Source of the DNA: JBBSHS01 sp038232515
Lineage (GTDB): Bacteria > Actinomycetota > Acidimicrobiia > Acidimicrobiales > JAUJNH01
Direction of reading: 5' to 3'
DNA length: 28,597 nucleotides
NCBI GenBank assembly: GCA_038232515.1
Contig: JBBSHS010000029.1
Location: forward strand, 1-28,597
The notes below the pieces were generated by a model. That model saw only the letters and a list, made by a program, of their open reading frames with translations, ran no database searches and was not told the DNA's origin. Position numbers and translations under genes: made by a program. Below, piece after piece: positions 7,911 to 15,064 of the stretch; positions within the stretch are counted from its first letter, which is position 1; each line of letters begins with the position of its first letter.

Positions 7911-8512
7911 CCCATCCCATCGAGGCCGAGAGCTACGCCATCCTTCGGCGCCACATCGACCTCTCGCACCTGGAGCCGGGCTGCCGAGCGGTGGCCGAAC
8001 GCATCATCCACGCCAGCGCCGACCTCGGCTACGCCCGCTCGCTCGTGCTGGACGAGGCCGGCGTGCAGGCCGGCGTCCGGGCGCTGAGAGCGGGCGCCAC
8101 CGTTCTCTGCGACGTCGAGATGGTGAGAGCCGGCATCGTGGGGCCGCCGACGGTGTGCTGCCTGAGCGGAGCCGGAGTCGGAGCCGGAGTCGGAGGCGGG
8201 GCCGGGGCCGAGGATGGGCGAACGCGCAGCGCTGCCGCCATGGCCCTCGCCGCCGGCCACCACCCCGACGGCGCCGTGGTCGTCGTCGGCTGCGCCCCCA
8301 CCGCCCTGGTCGAGGCCGTCCAAATGGCCGCCGACGGCCAGTTTCGCCCGTGCCTCGTCATCGGCCTGCCCGTCGGCTTCGTCGGGGCCGCCGAGTCCAA
8401 GACCCTGTTGCGCAGAAGCGGTCTGGCCTCGATCTCGAACGTCGGCGAGAAGGGCGGCTCCGCCGTCGCCGCCGCCGCCGTCAACGCCCTTTGGAGGCTT
8501 GCCCGTGGATGA
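7907..8512 (+). CDS. cbiC: Precorrin-8X / cobalt-precorrin-8 methylmutase
   Basis: Moves the methyl group from C-11 to C-12, giving (cobalt-)hydrogenobyrinate. Motifs seen: EAESYAILRRHIDL, the IIHASADLGYA segment whose histidine is the expected catalytic base, LCDVEMVRAGI, TRSAAAMALAA, VGCAPTALVEAV, and VIGLPVGFVGAAESK. The only start giving a complete N-terminus is TTG 7907, overlapping the ferredoxin stop (TTGA). The protein is 201 aa. Between CCLS and TRSAAAM the usual sequence is replaced by a Gly/Ala/Val run (GAGVGAGVGGGAGAEDG) encoded by a short repeat. An 8-bp overlap joins it to cbiX. Confidence 0.92.
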   Translation: MTHPIEAESYAILRRHIDLSHLEPGCRAVAERIIHASADLGYARSLVLDEAGVQAGVRALRAGATVLCDVEMVRAGIVGPPTVCCLSGAGVGAGVGGGAGAEDGRTRSAAAMALAAGHHPDGAVVVVGCAPTALVEAVQMAADGQFRPCLVIGLPVGFVGAAESKTLLRRSGLASISNVGEKGGSAVAAAAVNALWRLARG

Positions 8513-9443
8513 CCGTCCCCCGCCCCTTTCCGGTCCCCGGTCGACGGCCCTCATGCTGGTGGGCCACGGTTCGCGTTCCTCAGCCGGAGTCGCCGCCTAT
8601 TGGCACTTCGCCGACGTGTTGAAGGGCCTGGTGCCCGACCTCCTCGTCGGCTGCGGCTTCATCGAGTTGGCCGAGCCCCACCTCGACGCCGCCATCGACG
8701 GGTTGGTGGCCGCCGGAGCGAGCAGCATCGTGGCCGTCCCCCTCGTCCTGCTGGGCGCCGGCCACATGAAGAACGACGGGCCGGCCGCACTGGCACGGGC
8801 CCGACACCGTCACCCCGGTGTGGAGATGTCCTATGCCCGGGACCTCGGCCTCCACCCGCTGGTGCTCGAGGTGGCCGAGGACCGGACCAAGGCCGCTCTG
8901 GGCGGCGGCGACGTCCACGACGACGACACGGCGGTCGTCCTCGTCAGTCGCGGATCGTCCGACCCCGATGCCAACGCCGACCTGTACAAGGTGGCCCGCC
9001 TGCTGCAGGACTCGCGGGGCCTGGCCATGGTCGAGCCCGCTTTCGTCTCCCTGGCCCCGCCCGCGGTACCCGCCGCCCTGGAACGGGCCCGACGGCTGGG
9101 CGCACGGCGTGTGGCCGTCGTCCCGTATTTCCTCTTCACCGGCCTGCTGGTCGAGCGCATCGGCGACCAGGCCCGGGGCTGGGCCACCGCCCATCCCGAC
9201 GTGGAGGTACTGCACGGAGCCGAGCTCGGCCCCGACCCCCGCATCGCCCGCCTCGTGCTCGAGCGCTACCGAGAAGCGGTGGACGGGGACGTCCACATGA
9301 ACTGCGACCTGTGCGTCTACCGCACCGGCCTGCCCGGCTACGAGTCGAGGGTAGGCCTCACCGTCAGCGACGTCAGCGCCCTCGAGGGGCTGGGGCAGAC
9401 CGCTGTTCCTGCAGCCGCACCTCCATCTGGACGAGCTCCCTGA
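8505..9443 (+). CDS. cbiX: Sirohydrochlorin cobaltochelatase CbiX (long, two-domain form)
   Basis: Inserts Co2+ into sirohydrochlorin, the entry step of the early-cobalt pathway. Two homologous chelatase domains are visible. The first (~10-115) has LMLVGHGSRSSAG and VPLVLLGAGHMKNDGP with its metal-binding histidines. The second (~130-260) has VVLVSRGSSDPDANADLYKVARLL and VAVVPYFLFTGLLVERI. A C-terminal HMNCDLCVYR motif resembles the Cys segment found in long CbiX proteins. The GTG 8505 start has GGAGG (8493-8497) eight bases upstream, one of the best ribosome sites in the cluster. The length is 312 aa with an Ala/Pro-rich tail. It ends the operon, followed by a strong hairpin. Confidence 0.93.
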   Translation: MDDRPPPLSGPRSTALMLVGHGSRSSAGVAAYWHFADVLKGLVPDLLVGCGFIELAEPHLDAAIDGLVAAGASSIVAVPLVLLGAGHMKNDGPAALARARHRHPGVEMSYARDLGLHPLVLEVAEDRTKAALGGGDVHDDDTAVVLVSRGSSDPDANADLYKVARLLQDSRGLAMVEPAFVSLAPPAVPAALERARRLGARRVAVVPYFLFTGLLVERIGDQARGWATAHPDVEVLHGAELGPDPRIARLVLERYREAVDGDVHMNCDLCVYRTGLPGYESRVGLTVSDVSALEGLGQTAVPAAAPPSGRAP

Positions 9444-9460
9444 AGCCCTGACCGCCCGCT

Positions 9461-9478
9461 CCGGCCGCCGACGGCCGG
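9461..9478. terminator. Bidirectional hairpin terminator
   Basis: A perfect 7-bp inverted repeat CCGGCCG / CGGCCGG with loop CCGA sits in the 41-bp gap between cbiX (+) and the SRPBCC gene (-). It lacks a T-tract but its position suits termination from both sides. Confidence 0.6.
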
Positions 9479-9484
9479 TCGGCT

Positions 9485-10018
9485 TCATGACGGTCGGGGG
9501 CGGTTGCGCTCCTCGATCCGGGCGCGCAGCGCCGGCAGGGCCCGGGCCCCTTCGGCCCGTAGCACCGGCCCGAGCAGAGCGGCGAGCGACGAACCGCCGT
9601 GGTGCAGCACAAGGACGACCCGACAGTTGGCGTCCCCGGCACTGCGGGCAGTGTCGCCGCTGTCCACGGTCTCGACATTGCCGGTCGCGACATTGCCGGT
9701 GTCGACCCTGTCCCCGCCCGGCACCTCTGGCGCCGTCACCGTGGCGTCCAGCACCCATGGGCTGTGCACACGGCCGTCCCGCTCGATCCGCTCGAAGCGG
9801 AGGTGGGAGGGTGGGTCATGGACGGTGCGGACCATCCGCACCCGCTTGGTGCTCACCAGCAATCCCAGGCGGGCGCCCACGTCGACGAACCAGCCGTCGC
9901 CATCAGGTTCAACCCGGCGGACGAAGCCCAGCCACCCGGAACACCCACGGAGATCCTCCAACTCGGCGAACGCCACCTCACGGGGACACGCCAGGTCGAC
10001 CTCGAAGCGCACGTCCAC
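9485..10018 (-). CDS. SRPBCC / polyketide cyclase-like (START-fold) protein
   Basis: The N-terminal half looks like the SRPBCC helix-grip fold: VDVRFEVDLACPREVAFAELEDLRG, then WLGFVRRVEPDGDGWFVDVGARLG, LLVSTKRVRMVRTV and HLRFERIERDGR. Members bind hydrophobic ligands in a deep cavity; no ligand can be predicted. Residues ~100-130 carry a semi-repetitive, acidic insert (DTGNVATGNVETVDSGD) unlike the rest of the fold. The C-terminus (SLAALLGPVLRAEGARALPALRARIEE) matches the usual last helix. It starts at GTG 10016-10018 directly after the stop of a 46-codon ORF, so the two are probably co-translated. The length is 177 aa. Confidence 0.75.
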   Translation of the reverse strand: MDVRFEVDLACPREVAFAELEDLRGCSGWLGFVRRVEPDGDGWFVDVGARLGLLVSTKRVRMVRTVHDPPSHLRFERIERDGRVHSPWVLDATVTAPEVPGGDRVDTGNVATGNVETVDSGDTARSAGDANCRVVLVLHHGGSSLAALLGPVLRAEGARALPALRARIEERNRPRPS

Positions 10019-10021
10019 CGG

Positions 10022-10162
10022 TCAGCCAGGATGGATGGTGGCGGCCGTGCCGACGATGCCGGCGATCACTGCGCCTTCAGCACAAGCCGAGGCGGGCTCC
10101 ACCACGTACGGCGCCGGCTCGAACGTGGTCGGGATGGGCAGCTCGCCCGCCGTCCCACTCAT
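10022..10162 (-). CDS. Small hypothetical protein (46 aa) upstream of the SRPBCC gene
   Basis: ATG 10160-10162 follows a GGGGG ribosome-site candidate (10170-10174) by about 7 nt. The frame encodes MSGTAGELPIPTTFEPAPYV, then VEPASACAEGAVIAGIVGTA and ATIHPG, ending at TGA 10022-10024, four bases before the SRPBCC start. The middle is mildly hydrophobic, not a clear membrane helix. I do not recognise a family. The case for a real gene is its ribosome site, its spacing and the lack of any competing frame. Confidence 0.45.
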   Translation of the reverse strand: MSGTAGELPIPTTFEPAPYVVEPASACAEGAVIAGIVGTAATIHPG

Positions 10163-10188
10163 CGCCTGACCCCCTGCATGGCTCGTTG

Positions 10189-10194
10189 AAGTTA
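10189..10194 (-). promoter_or_regulatory. Possible -10 element for the 46-aa ORF and SRPBCC gene
   Basis: TAACTT on the minus strand lies 26 nt before the ATG at 10162, in the 57-bp gap after the Pro/Thr-rich gene. No matching -35 was found. Confidence 0.25.
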
Positions 10195-10219
10195 GCAGGC
10201 CGCAACGGCGCTCGACTGG

Positions 10220-10588
10220 TCACAATGACGTGGACGTGGCGGGGACACTGGTCGTCGTGGGCGGAACGATCGTCGTCGAGGATGAGGCGCCCGAGTCGGG
10301 CGGGATGGTGGCCGGCGGGATGGTGGCCGGCGGGATGGTGGCCGGCAGGAGCGTGGCGGGCTCCGCGGGCGCAAGGGGGATGGAGGCAGGGGCCGTCGTC
10401 CGGGCCCGCGTCGTGGACGTGGCCGGGCGGAACTTGGCCGTGGCCGGCGGGCTCTCCTGACCGGAGAGGGGCGGGTTCGAGCGCAACGGGGTGACCGGCG
10501 CGGGCCGGACGACGATGTACACCCCCAGGGTGACGACGAAGACGGCGATCAGGACGATGGTCGACCGGCGGACCCTCCAGGGTTTCAT
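10220..10588 (-). CDS. Single-pass membrane protein with Pro/Thr/Ala-rich extracytoplasmic tail
   Basis: A 122-aa protein: a basic N-terminus (MKPWRVRRST), one membrane helix (IVLIAVFVVTLGVYIVV), then about 95 residues rich in Pro, Thr, Ala and Ser. The tail holds three ATIPP repeats encoded by a near-perfect 15-bp direct repeat at about 10306-10350. ATG 10586-10588 overlaps the stop of the MscS-type gene (ATGA), so it is the second gene of that operon. By topology the tail should be outside the membrane, perhaps crossing the cell wall. No function can be named; association with the channel is inferred from coupling. Confidence 0.65.
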   Translation of the reverse strand: MKPWRVRRSTIVLIAVFVVTLGVYIVVRPAPVTPLRSNPPLSGQESPPATAKFRPATSTTRARTTAPASIPLAPAEPATLLPATIPPATIPPATIPPDSGASSSTTIVPPTTTSVPATSTSL

Positions 10589-11481
10589 CCGTCGGCGGCC
10601 GGCGGCGACACCAACCACTGGACGTGCTGGACGATGCCCTCGGCCTGCAGGGCCGTGGCGATGCGGGCCCGCAACTGGCGGGCCACGTCGAACTGCTTGC
10701 CGGGCAGCGTTCTGGCCACCAGTCGCATGTTGACGTGGTCGACCTCGATGCTCTCCACGCCCATGACCGTGGGCGGGTCCAACAGCAGCACGTGCAACTC
10801 GGGATCGGAGAAGGAGTCCCTGCCCACCTCGCGCAGCAGAGCCGTGACCTTGTTGATGTCCGTGCCCACCGGCACGGGCACGTCGATGACCGAACGGGCC
10901 CAGTCGCGCGAGAGGTTGACCACCTGGCGGATGTCGCCGTTGGGCTGGATGACCAACTCGCCGTTCGACGTGCGCAGTCGAGTGACTCGGAGCGTGACCT
11001 CCTCGACGGTGCCGCTCACGCCGACGTTGGAGCCCGTGGGTACGACCCGGATGACGTCGCCGAAGCCGTACTGGCGCTCGCTGATCACGAAGAAGCCGGC
11101 CATGAGGTCCTGGACCACCCGCTGGGCGCCGAAGCCGACGGCCACGCCCACCACCGTGGCCGGGGCCACGAGGCTGGTGAGCGGCACGCGCAGGCGCTGG
11201 AGGACCAGCACCGCCGTCACGCAGTAGATAAGCACCAGCGCGGTCCAGGTGATGACCTGCGTGACGGCGTGGCGGTGCTTGGCTTCTTCGGACCGGGTCA
11301 GGGCGTCCATCTGGGTGGCCCGGGCCTCGATGCGGGCGGTGACCCGGCCCCCCGACCAGGTGGCGAAGCGGGTCAGGAGCATGGCCCCGGTGACCAGGAG
11401 CACGATCTGCAGCAGGTCGCTACGGGCCCACCTGGTCAGGTCGCCGAGCCCCGTGACCGATATGACCATCCCCACCATCAT
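10585..11481 (-). CDS. MscS-family mechanosensitive ion channel
   Basis: Small-conductance mechanosensitive channels release solutes on hypo-osmotic shock. Visible are two hydrophobic N-terminal helices (LLQIVLLVTGAMLLTRF and VITWTALVLIYCVTAVLVL). The pore-lining TM3 follows with the family Gly/Ala pattern (LVAPATVVGVAVGFGAQRVVQDLMAGFFVISERQYGFGDVI). The beta domain contains GTVEEVTLRVTRLRTSNGELVIQPNGDI, and a C-terminal alpha/beta domain ends at VQWLVSPPAADG. I chose ATG 11479-11481 (298 aa), preceded by GGGGGCGGG; a TTG at 11493 would add four residues. The gene is divergent from the Cys-rich ORF with only 42 bp between them. Confidence 0.9.
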   Translation of the reverse strand: MMVGMVISVTGLGDLTRWARSDLLQIVLLVTGAMLLTRFATWSGGRVTARIEARATQMDALTRSEEAKHRHAVTQVITWTALVLIYCVTAVLVLQRLRVPLTSLVAPATVVGVAVGFGAQRVVQDLMAGFFVISERQYGFGDVIRVVPTGSNVGVSGTVEEVTLRVTRLRTSNGELVIQPNGDIRQVVNLSRDWARSVIDVPVPVGTDINKVTALLREVGRDSFSDPELHVLLLDPPTVMGVESIEVDHVNMRLVARTLPGKQFDVARQLRARIATALQAEGIVQHVQWLVSPPAADG

Positions 11482-11523
11482 GCCCGCCCCCAAGCCCCGC
11501 TCCGCCGCCTACCGGCACCCGAC

Positions 11524-11811
11524 ATGACCGGCGCGCTGGCTTTCCACCCCCCGTTCGATGGGGTGAACGACGAGCCGCAGCCTGGTCCAGCCCGGCGGCT
11601 CAAGCACCCTTTGGTGGGCCAGGTCCGGGTGGCCGTCGAAGCCGCCGCCCGCGGCTCGGGGTGGTCGGAGCAGGTGTGCCGGCTGTGCGCGGAGATCTGC
11701 GAGACGTGCGCCACGGAGTGCGAACGCTTCGAGGCCGACGGCTGCCGGCGTTGCGCCGAGGCATGCCGGGCCAGGGCTGGCCTGAGCGAGGAGCCGCCCA
11801 CAGCCAGGTGA
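11524..11811 (+). CDS. Cys-rich DUF326-type (copper-storage-like) short protein
   Basis: A 95-aa protein whose second half has eight cysteines spaced along predicted helices: VCRLCAEICETCATECERFE then DGCRRCAEACRARAGL. This is the pattern of DUF326 proteins, including the Csp copper-storage four-helix bundles where cysteines line the bundle core and bind Cu(I). The family normally has about 110-130 residues and cysteines on more helices. Here the N-terminal half (MTGALAFHPPFDGVNDEPQP...) has none, so the protein may be truncated or have a replaced N-terminus. It lies directly upstream of a MerR-type promoter and metal-efflux genes, which fits soft-metal buffering. The start is uncertain. Confidence 0.6.
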   Translation: MTGALAFHPPFDGVNDEPQPGPARRLKHPLVGQVRVAVEAAARGSGWSEQVCRLCAEICETCATECERFEADGCRRCAEACRARAGLSEEPPTAR

Positions 11812-11860
11812 CGGGGCGGTCCCTCACCGACTGACCTACCCGGTCTCGATTCGTGATCCC

Positions 11861-11891
11861 TTGACCTTCCAGTGACTGGAAGGCATACGGT
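11861..11891 (+). promoter_or_regulatory. MerR-family promoter/operator driving the metal operon
   Basis: TTGACC (11861-11866) and TACGGT (11886-11891) are separated by 19 bp, the over-long spacing typical of MerR-activated promoters. The spacer contains the perfect dyad CCTTCCAGTGACTGGAAGG (11865-11883), very like known CueR/ZntR-type operators (ACCTTCC...GGAAGG). The regulator is probably the MerR protein encoded at 14619-15038. Confidence 0.85.
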
Positions 11892-11923
11892 GAGAATAGA
11901 TCGCTAGCAGAGAGGTGAATGCC

Positions 11924-12130
11924 GTGGAAGAGCTCGCGTTGACCGTGACCGGTATGGACTGCCGGGCGTGTGAGGAGCGCATCGAACGCGCCGTGGGCAA
12001 GCTTGGCGGGGTGCGGCGGGTGTCCGCCGACCACACCGCCGAGCGGGTCCGGGTGGTCCTCGATCAGGCCGGGTCCGAAGCTGCCGTGCGGACCGGTATC
12101 GCCACCGCCGGCTTCGAGGTGAAGCGATGA
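11924..12130 (+). CDS. Heavy-metal-associated (HMA) metallochaperone, CopZ-like
   Basis: A 68-aa stand-alone HMA domain: ELALTVTGMDCRACEERIERAV with the metal-binding MDCRAC (C-x2-C), then VRRVSADHTAERVRVVLD. Such proteins carry Cu(I) or other soft metals to a P1B ATPase. GTG 11924 is preceded by GAGG (11912-11915) at 8 nt; the in-frame GTG at 11915 overlaps that site and is less likely. The ORF ends in an ATGA overlap (12127-12130) with the ATPase, so chaperone and pump are co-translated. The dipeptide inside C-x2-C is R-A rather than the S-H common in CopZ. Confidence 0.85.
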   Translation: MEELALTVTGMDCRACEERIERAVGKLGGVRRVSADHTAERVRVVLDQAGSEAAVRTGIATAGFEVKR

Positions 12131-14622
12131 GCGCTCTGGCCACCAAGAAGCCCGAGAACGAGACCGAGGAACCCACTTTGGGCTACTGGGCTGAGGAGCG
12201 CCCCGGCGGTGGCGCCCGGCTCCGGGTGAAGATCGGTGGTCTGCACTGCTCGTTGTGCACCGGCACCATCGAGCGGGCCTTGGGCAAGAGCGAAGGGGTG
12301 GACAAGGTGGCGGTCAGCCTCACCCACGAGCAGGCCTTGGTCGACTACGACCCGGCCCGGGTCCGCCCCGAGGAACTGGTTGGCACCCTCAAAGACATCG
12401 GGTACACCATCTGGGATCCCCGCAAGACCCGCCCCTACGAGGAGGAGGAAGCGGCCCTGGTCAAGGAGGGACGGCGCCTGTCGGTCGCCATCGGCGCCAG
12501 CCTGGTCGCCAGCGCCCTGATCGTGAACCTGGCCAACCCGGCCGCCTACGCCATCCCCGTGCTCGTCGGCGCCTTCCTGCTTACGGCTGGCTACCTGGTG
12601 CTCCGGGGCCAAGGCCGGGGCGTGGCCACCGGTGGCACCCTGGTCGCAGCGGCAGTGGGCGGGACGGCCCTGGCCGCCAACGCCTCCGGGGTGGCCCGAG
12701 GGGCAACCCCCTATGTAGTGGGGGTGCTGGCCGTGGCGGTGGTCTTCGGTTTGGCCAACCACATCTTGTCGATGGCCGCCCAGTCGCTGCGTCGGGGCAT
12801 CTTGAACCAACACGTGATGCTCGAAGCCGGAGCGTTCGCCGGCCTGGCCGGTGGTGTCGTAGGCCTCACCGCCCGCTACCACGGGTTCCCGACCGCGGCG
12901 TTCTTTGCCGTGTCGGTGCTGGTGGTCACCTACCACGTCTTCTCCGAGTGGCTGTCGCTGCTGGTCAAGACTCGCAGCTCCCAGGCGGTCAAGGCGCTGT
13001 TGGACCTCCAGCCCGATGTCGCTCGAGTCATCAGAGACGGGGCCGAGGTCGAGGTCCCCCTCTCCGAGGTCGGCCTGGCCGAGCTGGTCCGGGTCCGTCC
13101 CGGCGAGCGAATCCCCCTCGACGGGACGGTCGTCGACGGCCATTCCGCGGTCGACCAGGCCTTGGTCACCGGCGAGCCCGTCCCGGTCGAAGCCGGAGTC
13201 GGCGACAGCGTGATCGGCGGGTCGATCAACTCCACGGGAACCCTGGTGGTCAAGGTGAGCGCGCTGGGCGACGAGGGATTCTTGGCCCAGGTGGTGCGCC
13301 AGGTCGAAGACGCCCGGGCCCTCAAGCCGGGCATCTTGCAGCTGGTGGACCGCATTCTGCGGGTCTACACCCCCGTCGTGCTGTCGATCTCGGTGCTCGC
13401 CCTGCTCGCCTGGCTGCTCGGCAGCTGGGCGGTCACCGGCACCGTCGACGTGCAGCGGGCCGTGTTCGCCGCCCTGTCGGTGCTGGTCATGGGCTACCCG
13501 TGCGCGGTCGGGATCGCCGCGCCTCTCTCGATCGTGCGGGGCGGCGGGGAGGCCGCCGATGCCGGCATCCTCATGCGCACCGGAGAGGCCTTCCAATCGT
13601 TCCGGTCCGTGGGCACCGTGGTGTTGGACAAGACTGGGACCCTGACCGAGGGCCGCCCGGCGATGCGCGAGGTTCTGGCTGCGGGCGGGACCACCGACGA
13701 CGAGGTCATCGCATTGGCCGCGGCGGCGGAGGCGCCGTCGGAGCATCCCCTGGCCAGGGCCATCGTCGACGCCGCCTTGGACCGGGAACTTTCGGTGGCA
13801 GGTACCGAGGACTTCGAGTCGCTCACCGGCCAAGGGGTCCGAGCCCGCGTCGCCGGCCGCCAGGTGATCGTCGGCCGGTCCTCTTTGCTCGCTGGCGACG
13901 GCGTCGACATCACGTCCCTGGCCGAGCGGATGGAGGCCCTCGAGGAGGTCGGGCGCACCGTGGTCGCCGTCGCCGTCGACGGTGTGCTCGCCGGTGCGGT
14001 CGCCCTCGGCGACGAGCTGCGCCTCGACGCCGCCCAAGCGGTGGCCGCCATGCGCTCCGCCGGCCTGCACCCCGTGCTGGTCACCGGTGACAACCCGAGG
14101 GCCGCGGCCCAAGTGGCGGCCCAGGTCGGCATCGACGCCGTACACGCCGGGGTGCTACCCGGCGAGAAGGCCGACATTGTCAGGGACCTTCAGCGTGCGG
14201 GGTCGGTGGCCATGGTCGGCGACGGCATCAACGACGCCCCCGCCCTCATGCAGGCCAACGTCGGTCTGGCTATGGGCGGCGGGACCGACATCGCCATGGA
14301 ATCGGCCGACATCATCATCTTGTCCAACCGGCTGACGTCGGTGATGGTGGCCCGGGACATCTCGGCTCGCTCCTACCGCAAGACCCGCCAGAACGTGGCC
14401 CTGGCCTTCGCCTTCAACGGGCTGGGCATCCCCCTGGCCGCCACCGGGCTGCTGTACCCGGTGTGGGCCATGGCGGCCATGGCTGTCAGCGTGACCGCCA
14501 TCTTCGCCAACTCCCTGTGGGGACGACCGGCCCTGCTCTTCGACGCCGTGCGCAGCGTCGGGCGCCACGAAGCCCTCGACGCCGACGCGGAGGAACCTCC
14601 GGTGGCCAAGGTGGCGGCATGA
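12127..14622 (+). CDS. P1B-type heavy-metal-translocating ATPase with YPC motif
   Basis: An 831-aa membrane pump for soft metal ions. An N-terminal HMA domain carries GGLHCSLCTG (Cys41, Cys44). Hydrophobic helices follow in two groups (~115-280), then the actuator domain with LVTGEPVPVEAG. Helix 6 reads VLVMGYPCAVGIAAP, so the signature is Tyr457-Pro458-Cys459 where Cu+ and Zn2+/Cd2+ pumps have CPC. The phosphorylated Asp501 is in DKTGTLTEG, the P1B HP dipeptide in SEHPLARAI, and the hinge in MVGDGINDAPAL. Two helices close the C-terminus (~755-810). ATGA overlaps join it to the HMA gene and to merR. Metal specificity cannot be read from YPC; Cu+, Hg2+, Cd2+ or another thiophilic ion are possible. 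Confidence 0.92.
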   Translation: MSALATKKPENETEEPTLGYWAEERPGGGARLRVKIGGLHCSLCTGTIERALGKSEGVDKVAVSLTHEQALVDYDPARVRPEELVGTLKDIGYTIWDPRKTRPYEEEEAALVKEGRRLSVAIGASLVASALIVNLANPAAYAIPVLVGAFLLTAGYLVLRGQGRGVATGGTLVAAAVGGTALAANASGVARGATPYVVGVLAVAVVFGLANHILSMAAQSLRRGILNQHVMLEAGAFAGLAGGVVGLTARYHGFPTAAFFAVSVLVVTYHVFSEWLSLLVKTRSSQAVKALLDLQPDVARVIRDGAEVEVPLSEVGLAELVRVRPGERIPLDGTVVDGHSAVDQALVTGEPVPVEAGVGDSVIGGSINSTGTLVVKVSALGDEGFLAQVVRQVEDARALKPGILQLVDRILRVYTPVVLSISVLALLAWLLGSWAVTGTVDVQRAVFAALSVLVMGYPCAVGIAAPLSIVRGGGEAADAGILMRTGEAFQSFRSVGTVVLDKTGTLTEGRPAMREVLAAGGTTDDEVIALAAAAEAPSEHPLARAIVDAALDRELSVAGTEDFESLTGQGVRARVAGRQVIVGRSSLLAGDGVDITSLAERMEALEEVGRTVVAVAVDGVLAGAVALGDELRLDAAQAVAAMRSAGLHPVLVTGDNPRAAAQVAAQVGIDAVHAGVLPGEKADIVRDLQRAGSVAMVGDGINDAPALMQANVGLAMGGGTDIAMESADIIILSNRLTSVMVARDISARSYRKTRQNVALAFAFNGLGIPLAATGLLYPVWAMAAMAVSVTAIFANSLWGRPALLFDAVRSVGRHEALDADAEEPPVAKVAA

Positions 14623-15038
14623 GGATCGGGGAGGTAGCTGACGCCGTGGGGGTCAACCCCAAGACCGTCCGCTACTACGAAGAGATCGGCCTGTTACCGC
14701 AGCCGGAACGAACTCCCTCCGGCTACCGGGACTACACCGACGAAGACCAGTCCCGCCTGGTGTTCGTCAAAACCGCCCAACGCCTCGGCCTGTCATTGGC
14801 CGAGGTCGGTGAAATCCTGGCTTTTCGCGAACGTGGAGAGCGGCCCTGCACCTATGTGCTCGGGGTGTTGGATCGCCAAGTCGCCGACGTCGACCGGCGG
14901 ATCGCCGAACTCGAAGCGCTGCGGGCCGAGTTGGCCGCTCTCAAAACCCAAGCCGATCGACTGCCCAGGACCGACGGCTGCTACTGCTCAGTCATCGAGC
15001 ACGCCGCAGCCATGGCCACCCCGACCCACGAGCCCTGA
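14619..15038 (+). CDS. MerR-family metal-responsive regulator
   Basis: A 139-aa regulator. The N-terminal winged helix reads MRIGEVADAVGVNPKTVRYY, then EEIGLLPQPERTPSGYRDYT (residues 1-40). A dimerisation helix (~85-112) precedes the C-terminal metal loop. Candidate ligands are Cys77 (GERPCTYV), Cys121 and Cys123 (DGCYCS) and His128. Cys77 equivalents occur in Zn, Cd, Pb and Hg sensors, so a divalent or soft-metal sensor is as likely as a strict Cu(I) sensor. The start overlaps the ATPase stop (ATGA 14619-14622), so the regulator is made from the operon it controls via the 11861-11891 promoter. CueR, ZntR or CadR type cannot be decided. Confidence 0.92.
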   Translation: MRIGEVADAVGVNPKTVRYYEEIGLLPQPERTPSGYRDYTDEDQSRLVFVKTAQRLGLSLAEVGEILAFRERGERPCTYVLGVLDRQVADVDRRIAELEALRAELAALKTQADRLPRTDGCYCSVIEHAAAMATPTHEP

Positions 15039-15064
15039 ACGGCTCGAAACCAGAAAGGCCCACC

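Noticed and set aside
10306..10350. Tandem 15-bp repeats as a possible non-coding repeat locus
   Set aside because: They lie in frame within the Pro/Thr-rich membrane protein and encode ATIPP units.
12064..14145. Minus-strand ORF of 693 codons opposite the P1B ATPase
   Set aside because: Antisense shadow: low-complexity His/Gln/Gly/Asp-rich and with no motif, while the plus strand has all ATPase signatures.
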